A DNA stretch of 64,000 nt from Spartobacteria bacterium UBA695 (GTDB taxonomy: Bacteria; Verrucomicrobiota; Verrucomicrobiia; Chthoniobacterales; Chthoniobacteraceae). The translations under genes were made by a program, and so were the position numbers. Where the stretch lies: assembly GCA_002298145.1 (NCBI GenBank), contig DBMP01000006.1, positions 308,749 to 372,748 on the forward strand. Reading direction: 5' to 3'. The notes below the pieces were generated by a model. It did not search any database. It was not told the origin of the DNA and was given only the letters and a program-made list of their open reading frames with translations. This document shows, one piece after another, positions 9,330 to 16,889 of this stretch (position 1 is the first letter of the stretch; the number at the start of each line of letters is the position of its first letter).

Positions 9330-11244
9330 TTTCCCCTTTCTTTGCGGCCCCATCATGCGCATAGACCCACAAGACCGACATCGAATGCAGCGATAGGACA
9401 ACCCAAGGGATCAGGATCAGCAGCAGGAAAATCTTCCGCTTTCGCGACCGGAGATGCCGCCCCGTCCAGGTGGATTTCGGGAAAAGCGGGGAGCGCCAGG
9501 GCCAGAGCCCCATCAACTTCAACCCCGCCACCGTCAGCCCAAACCAGCCCATCAGGGCAATAACCGCATTAAAGGGAAACGGCAGGGCAACCGCGACGAT
9601 CAGCCCCACCACGCACACCAGCGCCCCCAGGAGCGCCATGATCGGTTGCCAAGGCGAGGGTTCGTCTGAGTCTGCGGGCTGGCTTGCCGCTTCAGGAAGC
9701 GGCGTGGCGCTTCCCCCGCCCCCCATCGCCGCCTTAGCCCAAAACAACGCCCCCATGCCCAACCCGAAAATCACGATCCACAGCGCATTGGCGAGATTCA
9801 AGAGCGTCTGCAAAGAAGGCATCCACGGGCTCTGGAAAAACCGCATGGCCTCCGGGTCCCGGATGGCGGAACTCCAGACATGAAGGCCATAGCCCCAGCC
9901 GCCATTGGCAAAATACCCCAAGGCCGCCCCGCCCATCGCCACCGGAGCTGCCGCCAGCCCTCCATGGGCCAGAATCAGCGCGAGCGCCAACCCTCCGATG
10001 GAAAACAGCCCCATCGAAAGCCCACCGAAGGCCAGCAACCCCGCCGCGACGCCTCCAAAAGCCAGCCCGCCAAAGGCAGCTCCCCCGATCGCAATGACAC
10101 CCTGGGCCATGCCGCCGATTGCCACGATACCCCGGGCGGCCCGGATTTGCCCCGTCGCCGGATCGTTGCCATAGGTCATGTGTAGCAGCGGCAAACCAAA
10201 GAGCGTCGCCCGGCTGCGATATTCGTAGGAAGCCCCCACCGAGGAAGCTCGCCCGGCGGCAATCGTCTCCACCTGGGTCTTAAACACGCTCGCCTGCTGA
10301 TAGCGCCGCTCCGGCTTCTCCTCCAGCGCCCGCAGCACCACCTCGTCCAGCCGCACATCCACCTGCACCTTCCTGGAGGGCGGCTCGATGTGCGGTCCCG
10401 GCAACTCGCCGGTCAGCATCTGGTAAAAGACCACCCCCAGCGCGTAGATATCCGCCCGGTGATCCACCTCGCCCGGCGCGGCCGTCTGCTCCGGGGCCAT
10501 GTAGCGCGGAGTGCCCATGATCGCTCCGGTTTTTGTCAGGTCATCCGCCTCCCCGGGCACGTCAAAAGGCGCGGGCTCGTCCGTTCCGACAATCTTCGCC
10601 AGCCCAAAATCGGCCACCTTCACCCGGCCCCGCCGATCCATGAGAATGTTCTCCGGCTTGATGTCGCGGTGGACGATGCCCTGGTCGTGGGCGTATTGGA
10701 GCGCATCGCAAATCTGCGGCACGATGGCCAGCGCCTCCCGGGGTGAAATCCGCCCCTGGCCAAGCAACTGGCGCAGATTCACGCCGTCCACGAATTCCAT
10801 GAGAAAAAAGTAGAGCGGCACCTCGCCTTCCACGTGTCCAAATTCATAAAGCGTCACGATCCCCGGGTGGTTCAGCCGCGCCAGAGCCCGGGCCTCCCGC
10901 GCGAACCGCTCCGCAAACGCAGTCGAGCGGCCACCAGAGCTGCCGGGCGGCAGAATTTTAAGCGCCACCAGCCGGTCGAGTTCCTTCTGTTTTGCCTTAT
11001 AAACTGCACCCATCCCGCCCTTACCGATGAGTTCCAGGATCTCCAGTTGCGGAAAAAGCGGGGCGAGCGCCTCCACAGTCAGCGGCACGAACACCGGGCC
11101 GCCGGGCTCGGTCACCGTTTCTGGCGCGGCTCCCATCTGGAGCAGGCAGGCGGGGCACATCCCGGAAAGCACCCCGGCGGGCAGGGAAGAACCACAGCGG
11201 GAACAAGTATTTTTGCCAGTCATGGGGGAATGAGCTTCATTCAT
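9316..11244 (-). CDS. Membrane Ser/Thr protein kinase with zinc ribbon and a hydrophobic pentad-repeat segment
   Basis: 642 residues from 11244; an ATG at residue 8 (11223) is an equal candidate. A CxxC-x14-CxxC ribbon lies at about residues 14-33. The kinase domain covers about 70-335 and has GKGGMGAVY, Lys96, His192-Arg193-Asp194, Asp212-Phe-Gly and the APE motif at 250-252, so it should be active. Residues 373-452 are about fifteen tandem five-residue units of the form [VLA]-A-[IFM]-G-G, an odd, wholly hydrophobic array. At least three membrane segments follow, ending with LLLILIPWVVL near residue 615. The downstream sigma factor overlaps the gene's end, suggesting one signalling unit in which the kinase senses something at the membrane. 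Confidence 0.93.
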   Translation of the reverse strand: MNEAHSPMTGKNTCSRCGSSLPAGVLSGMCPACLLQMGAAPETVTEPGGPVFVPLTVEALAPLFPQLEILELIGKGGMGAVYKAKQKELDRLVALKILPPGSSGGRSTAFAERFAREARALARLNHPGIVTLYEFGHVEGEVPLYFFLMEFVDGVNLRQLLGQGRISPREALAIVPQICDALQYAHDQGIVHRDIKPENILMDRRGRVKVADFGLAKIVGTDEPAPFDVPGEADDLTKTGAIMGTPRYMAPEQTAAPGEVDHRADIYALGVVFYQMLTGELPGPHIEPPSRKVQVDVRLDEVVLRALEEKPERRYQQASVFKTQVETIAAGRASSVGASYEYRSRATLFGLPLLHMTYGNDPATGQIRAARGIVAIGGMAQGVIAIGGAAFGGLAFGGVAAGLLAFGGLSMGLFSIGGLALALILAHGGLAAAPVAMGGAALGYFANGGWGYGLHVWSSAIRDPEAMRFFQSPWMPSLQTLLNLANALWIVIFGLGMGALFWAKAAMGGGGSATPLPEAASQPADSDEPSPWQPIMALLGALVCVVGLIVAVALPFPFNAVIALMGWFGLTVAGLKLMGLWPWRSPLFPKSTWTGRHLRSRKRKIFLLLILIPWVVLSLHSMSVLWVYAHDGAAKKGENANH

Positions 11245-11337
11245 ATACCAACCCCAGAAGCGAAACGGAGGAAATGTTACAAAGAATCTTTGGCTCGCAT
11301 CCGGGAAAAAGCTGCCTCATCTTTGCCCCCATTATTC

Positions 11338-12690
11338 ATGAACCGCGCTGAAATCCAAAACGCCCTGTCGGCCCTCCAGACCCGTCCCACGAAGAGCCTC
11401 GGCCAGAATTTCCTCCAGGACGAGGAAACCGCCGCGTGGATCGTCGGTCAGCTCGATCTCTCGCCCACCGATCACCTCGTGGAGGTGGGCCCCGGCCTGG
11501 GGGCGCTCACCGAGTTCGCGGTGCCCAAGTGCGGCTCGGCCACGCTGATCGAAAAGGATGGCCGCCTGGCCGGTTACTTGCAGGAGAGCTTCCGGGACCA
11601 CCCGAACGTGGAGATCCTCCACCAGGACGCGCTGGAGTACGATTTGCGGGAACTCTTCCCGCGCGGCCCGGCCAAGGTGCTCGGCAACCTCCCTTATTAC
11701 GTCTCCAGCCAGGTGCTTCTCGCCTTCACCGCCGAGCCCTCGCCGGTGGGCAAGCTCGTCTTCACGCTCCAGAAGGAAATGGCCGAGCGCCTCTCCGCCA
11801 AGCCCTCCACCAAGGACTACGGAGCCATTACGCTCATCGTCGGCCGCCGCTGGAAGGTGGACTACATCCGGACCATTCCCGGGAGCGCCTTTCTCCCCGC
11901 GCCGAACGTCGAAAGCGGCGTCATCGCGCTGACCCCGCGCGACCCGGCTGAGCTTCCCGATTGCGACGCCCGGCTTTTCAACCGCCTGGTAAAGGAAGGC
12001 TTCTCCCAGCGCCGGAAAATGCTCCGCAAAATGCTGGCCCACCATGAGCTCGACTGGTCGGCCCTCTGCACCGCCCTCGGCATCGAGGAAACCGTCCGGG
12101 GCGAGGCGCTCAGCCTGCGCCAGTGGGTGGACCTCACGCGCTATGTGGAGGCCGCCAAGGACCCCGAAACCTTCAACGCCAAGGCCCAGGACGTCCACGG
12201 CGAGCGCTTCGACGTGGTGGATGACGAAAACCGCGTCATCGCCCAAGCCAGCCGCCACGAAGTCCACACCCAAAAGCTCCGGCACCGCTCCGTGCACATT
12301 TTTGTCTTCAACAAACGAGGCGACCTGTTTCTCCAGAAGCGCTCCCGCTTCAAGGACGCCAACCCAGGCCGCTGGGATTCCAGCGCGGCGGGGCACGTCA
12401 ACGCGGGCGCGGATTATCTCGAAACCGCCGAGCGCGAACTGGGCGAGGAGCTCGGCGTCTCAGCCCCGCTTACCCTGATCGGCACCCACCCCGCCGGGCC
12501 CAAGACGGGCTGGGAATTCGTGCAAATTTTCCGGACCGAACACGATGGCCCCTTCCACTGGCCCCGCGCCGAAATCGAGAGCGGCCTCTTCTTCCCGATC
12601 CCGCTTCTGGAACGCTGGACGGCAGCCCGCCCGCAGGATTTCTCCAACAGCTTTCTTTCCTCCTTCCAGGTCTGGAAAGAGAGCCGGTAG
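11338..12690 (+). CDS. rsmA: 16S rRNA dimethyladenosine transferase RsmA/KsgA fused to a Nudix hydrolase domain
   Basis: 450 residues from the ATG at 11338. Residues 1-270 are a complete RsmA (KsgA). TKSLGQNFLQD opens the SAM site, followed by EVGPGLG (49-55), the catalytic NLPYY (117-121) and the usual C-terminal helical part. RsmA dimethylates two adenines near the 3' end of 16S rRNA late in 30S assembly. With no break in frame, residues 290-450 form a Nudix domain of the YfcD/IPP-isomerase-like style. Its box runs from Gly352 to Val374; the core REL-x-EELG is intact, but the first Glu of the classic box is Ala358. The Nudix substrate is unknown. This fusion is not the usual RsmA architecture. 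Confidence 0.93.
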   Translation: MNRAEIQNALSALQTRPTKSLGQNFLQDEETAAWIVGQLDLSPTDHLVEVGPGLGALTEFAVPKCGSATLIEKDGRLAGYLQESFRDHPNVEILHQDALEYDLRELFPRGPAKVLGNLPYYVSSQVLLAFTAEPSPVGKLVFTLQKEMAERLSAKPSTKDYGAITLIVGRRWKVDYIRTIPGSAFLPAPNVESGVIALTPRDPAELPDCDARLFNRLVKEGFSQRRKMLRKMLAHHELDWSALCTALGIEETVRGEALSLRQWVDLTRYVEAAKDPETFNAKAQDVHGERFDVVDDENRVIAQASRHEVHTQKLRHRSVHIFVFNKRGDLFLQKRSRFKDANPGRWDSSAAGHVNAGADYLETAERELGEELGVSAPLTLIGTHPAGPKTGWEFVQIFRTEHDGPFHWPRAEIESGLFFPIPLLERWTAARPQDFSNSFLSSFQVWKESR

Positions 12691-12726
12691 GGAGGAGAAA
12701 AAAAACAAAGTCGTTAATTACCGGCT
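12682..12726 (+). terminator. Inverted repeat across two convergent gene ends
   Basis: AGCCGGTA (12682-12689) and TACCGGCT (12719-12726) are exact reverse complements on either side of a 29-base spacer that contains a run of eight A. They overlap the last codons of rsmA and of the facing glycosyltransferase, both of which end Ser-Arg-stop, so part of the symmetry could be coincidence. It could act as a weak bidirectional terminator. Confidence 0.3.
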
Positions 12727-13701
12727 GCGCTTAAGCCACTGGAGCGCGCCGCAGAGGGGCGCGATGGCCCCGGCAATCCGCACCTGCCAGATCCGGCGGC
12801 GAATTTCCTCCGCGCTCATGACCGGGATCGGACCCGAGAAGTGGTCGAGAAAGGTAAAGTTCATCAGCGCCTCGGGCGTTTTCCCCCGGATCGCCTCCCG
12901 CAAGATGTTCGTGGCCCACGGCTTGGGGCTGCCGCAGGCGTGCAGCATGAACTCGAAAGGCTGCCGCCACCCCATGGCCTCCCAACCCATGGGGCTGAGG
13001 TTCATCCCCTCAAGGTCCGCCGCGATATTGAGCGCATCCTGATCCCGCAGCCAGAAGGGGTAGCTCCGCCGCCGCTTGTACTCCGGCGCGCCCGCCAGGC
13101 CCATCGGCAGGGAGAGGATTCCCTCCGGTTCGATGAGCTCATGGATTTTCTGCAACGCCTCCAGGAAGGCGATGTCCCTGCGCGTGATTCCCAGGAAGCC
13201 GCCGTTAAAGTAGTAATCCTGCGCGGTGCCCGCGAACTTCAGCCCGTGAGGCTCGCAATAGCGCCGCCATGCCTTGCGAACAGGGTGATTTTGCGGCATG
13301 GGAAAATTCCCGTCAATAACCAGCGCAACCCCTTCGTCAACCCACCCCTCAAAGAAGCTCCAGGGAGCCAGGCAGACGATATCCGGATCGAAACAAAAAA
13401 TGCGCTCCGTCCCGGGGCTCAATTCGCGCAAAACGCGGAGCATCAGCGCGGCTTTCAGGTTCGTCAGGTGCCAGGTCCCGGCCATCGGGACAAAGACCAG
13501 GCTCACTTTGTCCGTCACGCGCGCCAGCGTATGGCCCGCCGCGTTTTGGGACGGCCCCAACGCCGCCAGCCACTCCGGCAATTCGCCCCGGTAGCCCGCG
13601 AAGACCGTTCCCTGGAACCCCGTCCGGCAGAGGGAGTTAACCAGCGCGCCCACGCCAAAATGGTAGTTTCCCTCAAAAAGCGTACAGACAGAGGTTTCCA
13701 T
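12718..13701 (-). CDS. Glycosyltransferase, GT-A fold, probably GT8-like
   Basis: 327 residues. The beginning (METSVCTLFEGNYHFGVGALVNSL) and the FCFDPDIVC segment, with a DxD-type pair at Asp105/Asp107, match sugar-nucleotide transferases that bind a metal through DxD. Later segments such as YYFNGGFLGITRRD and LRDQDALNIAA resemble the acceptor and base region of GT8-type enzymes. No membrane segment is seen, so it probably acts on the cytoplasmic side, in surface polysaccharide or glycan synthesis. It has no polysaccharide genes next to it. The donor and acceptor cannot be deduced. Confidence 0.75.
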   Translation of the reverse strand: METSVCTLFEGNYHFGVGALVNSLCRTGFQGTVFAGYRGELPEWLAALGPSQNAAGHTLARVTDKVSLVFVPMAGTWHLTNLKAALMLRVLRELSPGTERIFCFDPDIVCLAPWSFFEGWVDEGVALVIDGNFPMPQNHPVRKAWRRYCEPHGLKFAGTAQDYYFNGGFLGITRRDIAFLEALQKIHELIEPEGILSLPMGLAGAPEYKRRRSYPFWLRDQDALNIAADLEGMNLSPMGWEAMGWRQPFEFMLHACGSPKPWATNILREAIRGKTPEALMNFTFLDHFSGPIPVMSAEEIRRRIWQVRIAGAIAPLCGALQWLKRSR

Positions 13702-13850
13702 GCTTACCCTTATGATGAATCCGAGGGGGCTTCGTCAACAGCGTGCATGGCTAATTTCCACCTTTGATTCTGCGGCTTAGCCCGTATCATGCCTTCTTGC
13801 TTGGGCCCCGTTGGCTTTTGGGGGGGCCTGTCAACGAATCGCTTTTTCCC

Positions 13851-14774
13851 ATGCGCCCCGCCCGCGAACTGATTCAGGTTGGCCATTATCTTCGGCGCGA
13901 TCAAGCCGAGGAGCGCGGGCTCGTCGTTCTCGCAATCGAAAAGCCGTACTGGATTCTGGAGGAGGACGGGCTCTTTTCCCTTTATGTGGACGGCCACGAT
14001 GTGGACGCGGTTACCGAAGAGCTGGAGAAATTCGAGGCCGAACGAGCCGCCGAGCGGGCCGCGCTTCTCGAAGCCCAGGCGGAAGCCGAGGCGGGCAAAA
14101 CAGCCCCCAGGCCAGGCTCCTTCTCCCTGTACGCTTTCATCTGGGTCATGCTGTTCTGGTTCGCGATCCAGGCCTCGCGGGGGCCGGGCTGGGTAACTCA
14201 CGGCCAAGCCGACGCCCAGGCCATTCTGCACGGCGAACTCTGGCGGACCGTCACGGCGCTGACACTCCACGCCGACCTGGGGCATCTGACTGCAAACATC
14301 GCCTGCGGCTTGGTCTTCGCCTGGTCGCTCCTGCCGCTGCTCGGGAGCGGCTGGACCTGGCTGGGGCTGGTCTTGAGCGGCCTGGGGGGCAACCTCCTCA
14401 ACGCGCTGAGCCACCGGGGCGGCGACCACCTTTCCATCGGGGCCTCGACCGCCGTGTTCGGGGGCCTGGGGTTGCTGGTCGGCTTTCAGGTAGCCGTCGC
14501 GTTTCAGCGCCGGAAGTGGGCTTCGTTCCGCCCGCGCCACGTCTTTCTCCCCTTCTCCGCCGGGCTGGCGCTGCTGGCTTACCTGGGCGTAGGCGACGGG
14601 ACGGGCAACGTCGATATCCTGGCCCACGGCTTCGGGATGCTCTGCGGGCTCCTCCTGGGGACGCTGCTGGGGTGGACCCACCTGCCAGAAAAAACGCCAC
14701 CCCCGGTCCAAAAAGCCCTAGCGACCGCCGCCCTGCTAATTCCCGCGATCGCCTGGGGCTGGGCTTTCCTGTGA
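13851..14774 (+). CDS. Rhomboid-family intramembrane serine protease
   Basis: 307 residues from the ATG at 13851; an in-frame TTG at 13764 would add 29 unconvincing residues. A soluble N-terminal domain (about 1-90, ending in an EAERAAERAA helix) precedes at least six membrane segments. Active-site features are in place: HADLGHLTAN in the second segment (140-149), GASTAVFGG with Ser199 as nucleophile, and AHGFG with His259. It should therefore cleave transmembrane substrates inside the membrane; targets are unknown. Its last 39 bases overlap the 3' end of the facing gene at 14736-15542. Confidence 0.92.
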   Translation: MRPARELIQVGHYLRRDQAEERGLVVLAIEKPYWILEEDGLFSLYVDGHDVDAVTEELEKFEAERAAERAALLEAQAEAEAGKTAPRPGSFSLYAFIWVMLFWFAIQASRGPGWVTHGQADAQAILHGELWRTVTALTLHADLGHLTANIACGLVFAWSLLPLLGSGWTWLGLVLSGLGGNLLNALSHRGGDHLSIGASTAVFGGLGLLVGFQVAVAFQRRKWASFRPRHVFLPFSAGLALLAYLGVGDGTGNVDILAHGFGMLCGLLLGTLLGWTHLPEKTPPPVQKALATAALLIPAIAWGWAFL

Positions 14775-15542
14775 GGCGGCGGGAACGGGCTTCGAGGTGC
14801 TAAACTCGACCAGCGTGAGGGTGGTCTCCGCCGGGGTGCCATGGTGGCGGTAGTGGTAAGCGACCATCCCGATCCCCGGCACGAAGTTGACCGTAGTGTC
14901 ATCGGGCGTCGTGGTGTAGACCAGCGTGAACTCCCGCCCGGGCGGAATGACCGGCGCTCCAGGGAAGCGGTTGGGGTCGAACGGGCGCTCTGCCTTCACC
15001 GTCCAGCAGTAGAGGCCGCGCTTCACGTTCTGGCGGCTCCCCCCGTAGATCCGGCCCCGGACGAGCGGCGCCGTGAAAAAGAGCGATTCAGCCGTCGCCA
15101 CGCCTGGCGCAAGCGGCCCCCCTTTTTTCAGCCCCGCCCAGATCTCCCGCGCGTCGGATTCGTGAAAAAGGAAATACGAACCGGCCCCGACTTGAAGGAC
15201 AAGATGGTCGCCGCGCACCTGCCCGGGTTCGTACCAGGAGAGTTCGCTCGGGAAGCCCTTCAACAAAGCCGCCTGCCAGCCGTTGCCGGAAAGCGTCTCT
15301 GCAACCTCCATTTTCCAGGTCAGCACCGCGCATTTGGCCTGAGGCTTACCGCTACGGCGGCCCCCCCGTTGCGGTTCCACCCAGCGGGTCTCCCCCTGGT
15401 AAATCCAGTAATTGCCCTTCTCCAGCGGAAAATAGCGGGTGCTCACCGGCTCAGCTGCCAGCAACGTGGCGCGCAGGGCCAGCCAGATCACCAACAGCGA
15501 GACGGCAACAATAAAGTACGCCTTCCATGATAGACGGTTCAT
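14736..15542 (-). CDS. Membrane-anchored periplasmic protein, unknown function
   Basis: 268 residues with one N-terminal hydrophobic segment (YFIVAVSLLVIWLALRATLL, about residues 9-28) that acts as a signal or anchor. It is followed by an all-soluble region with strands such as YFPLEKGNYWIYQGETRW, GIGMVAYHYRHHGTPAETTLTLVEF and a PPGREFTLVYTTTPDD segment. The pattern of beta strands resembles the small lipoprotein-like domains found after a GNYWIY opening in many environmental bacteria, but no named family was recognised. It is convergent with, and overlaps, the rhomboid gene, leaving no room for a separate terminator. Confidence 0.75.
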   Translation of the reverse strand: MNRLSWKAYFIVAVSLLVIWLALRATLLAAEPVSTRYFPLEKGNYWIYQGETRWVEPQRGGRRSGKPQAKCAVLTWKMEVAETLSGNGWQAALLKGFPSELSWYEPGQVRGDHLVLQVGAGSYFLFHESDAREIWAGLKKGGPLAPGVATAESLFFTAPLVRGRIYGGSRQNVKRGLYCWTVKAERPFDPNRFPGAPVIPPGREFTLVYTTTPDDTTVNFVPGIGMVAYHYRHHGTPAETTLTLVEFSTSKPVPAASQESPAPGDRGN

Positions 15543-15599
15543 GGGTATTCCCTATGGGTTCGGAATCCCCGGCGGAAAGGGATGCCCGATGGGCTCGCT

Positions 15600-15630
15600 C
15601 CGGCTCACTGAGGCTGCGCAGCCTTGCCGG
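15600..15630 (-). terminator. Hairpin after the nitroreductase gene, possible operon terminator
   Basis: A perfect 14-base palindrome AGGCTGCGCAGCCT (15611-15624) is nested between CCGGC (15600-15604) and GCCGG (15626-15630). It begins 12 bases beyond the stop of the last gene of the run that starts at 23658. There is no T tract, so intrinsic termination is uncertain. Confidence 0.4.
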
Positions 15631-15641
15631 ATGGGCCAATG

Positions 15642-16301
15642 CTAGATGTACTCGATGAGGTCCTTCGGCTCGAAGCGGACCTTGGCGAGCTGGGCGTATT
15701 TGTCCGTCTCCGCGCGGTAGCCAACGGGGCACGCCGCGCAGGTGGCGAGGCCGCGCTGGTCCAGGCCCAGGATGCGGTCGTATTCCGTGGGGACGATGCC
15801 CTCCATCGGGCAGGCATCGATGCCAAGGAGCGCCGCGCTAGTCAGGAAGTTACCCAGCGCAATGAAGGTCTGGCGGCGGCTCCAGGAGCCCAGCGCCTCG
15901 CGCTCGGGGCCGTCGATGAGCGATTTGCCAATCATCTCCCGGTAGGCGGCCAGCGACTCCACCGGCACGCCGCGCACCTCTGCGGTGCGTTGCAGGAAGC
16001 GGTCCACAAAATCGAGGTCGAGCGTCTTGGGATGTGCGAAGACCACCAGGTGCGAGCAATCAGCCACCTGCCGCTGATTCCAGGAAACCGGAACGAGCTT
16101 CTCTTTCGTGGCCTGGTCGGTGATGACCAGGAATTTCCACGGTTGCAGGCCGAAGGCGGACGGGCTCAGGATGAGCGCTTCTTCGAGGGTCTTCCAGTCC
16201 TGCTCGGAGATTTTCCGGGCGGGATCGAATTGCTTGGTGGCGTAGCGCCAGTTCAGGGCGGCTAAAACCGCTTCGTTCGAAGCAAAGGGAGCTTGTGACA
16301 T
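15642..16301 (-). CDS. Nitroreductase-family NAD(P)H-dependent flavin oxidoreductase
   Basis: 219 residues, a normal size for an NfsB-type FMN enzyme. The N-terminal RYATKQFDP motif, the SAFGLQPWKFLVI segment and the C-terminal RAETDKYAQLAKVRF tail match the group. These enzymes reduce nitroaromatics, quinones or similar acceptors with NAD(P)H; the natural substrate is usually not known. It is the last gene of the co-directional run that includes dxs and miaB, 24 bases after the membrane-protein gene. No signal peptide is seen, so it is cytoplasmic. Confidence 0.9.
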   Translation of the reverse strand: MSQAPFASNEAVLAALNWRYATKQFDPARKISEQDWKTLEEALILSPSAFGLQPWKFLVITDQATKEKLVPVSWNQRQVADCSHLVVFAHPKTLDLDFVDRFLQRTAEVRGVPVESLAAYREMIGKSLIDGPEREALGSWSRRQTFIALGNFLTSAALLGIDACPMEGIVPTEYDRILGLDQRGLATCAACPVGYRAETDKYAQLAKVRFEPKDLIEYI

Positions 16302-16325
16302 AGTGCCTCCAATATACGCATGGTT

Positions 16326-16886
16326 TTAGCCGTGGTACAAGGTCACGGCGGCAATCGTGAGAACGGCCCCGTAGAGCACCCCGCCCAGCGCCGCCACGCG
16401 CCAGCGCCAGACGCCGCGTCCGAGCCATTCGATCTGGTCGCGCAGGAGATACGGTTTACCGACCCAGAACATCCCCGCCGTGGCCCAGATGTAGGCCAGC
16501 ACGGTCAGGAGCAGGCGGCTCGTTTCAGGCCGGAGGAAGGCGGCTTCAATCAGCGGCTCGGCAGCGAGTAAGAGCAGCATCCCCAGCGCCCGCACGGCCA
16601 GGAACTCCCGCACGAAAACCAGCGTCAGCACGTAGCCCGCGATGACGACGCCCATGAAAATCTGCCGGTAGGAGGAAAATTCCCCCAGGTCCATCGTCGC
16701 CAGGAGCGAGACGGCCCAGACGGTGGCCACGGTCAAGAGCACGGCCCCCGCTTCGCCCGAACGCGGAAAGCGGCGCAGCAGCCGCTGACAGACCGGCGCG
16801 AAAAAGAGCGCCCCCAGGTGCGCCAAAAGCAGCAGCACGCCGACCACCAGCCCCACGGTTTGCAGACTCAAGGTTGGATAAATCAT
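16326..16886 (-). CDS. Integral membrane protein, unknown
   Basis: 186 residues, almost entirely hydrophobic, with five or six membrane segments (for example VGLVVGVLLLLAHLGALFF, AVLLTVATVWAVSLLAT, VVIAGYVLTLVFV, LGMLLLLAAEPLIEA, VAALGGVLYGAVLTIAAV). No catalytic or binding motif is apparent. It begins three bases after the miaB stop and is almost certainly translated from the same transcript. No function is proposed. Confidence 0.8.
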   Translation of the reverse strand: MIYPTLSLQTVGLVVGVLLLLAHLGALFFAPVCQRLLRRFPRSGEAGAVLLTVATVWAVSLLATMDLGEFSSYRQIFMGVVIAGYVLTLVFVREFLAVRALGMLLLLAAEPLIEAAFLRPETSRLLLTVLAYIWATAGMFWVGKPYLLRDQIEWLGRGVWRWRVAALGGVLYGAVLTIAAVTLYHG

Positions 16887-16889
16887 GGA

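Noticed and set aside
11338..12690. Frameshift artefact between RsmA and Nudix domains
   Set aside because: The frame is continuous through a plausible linker near residues 270-295, both ends of the domains are complete, and no ribosome site or second start is found there.
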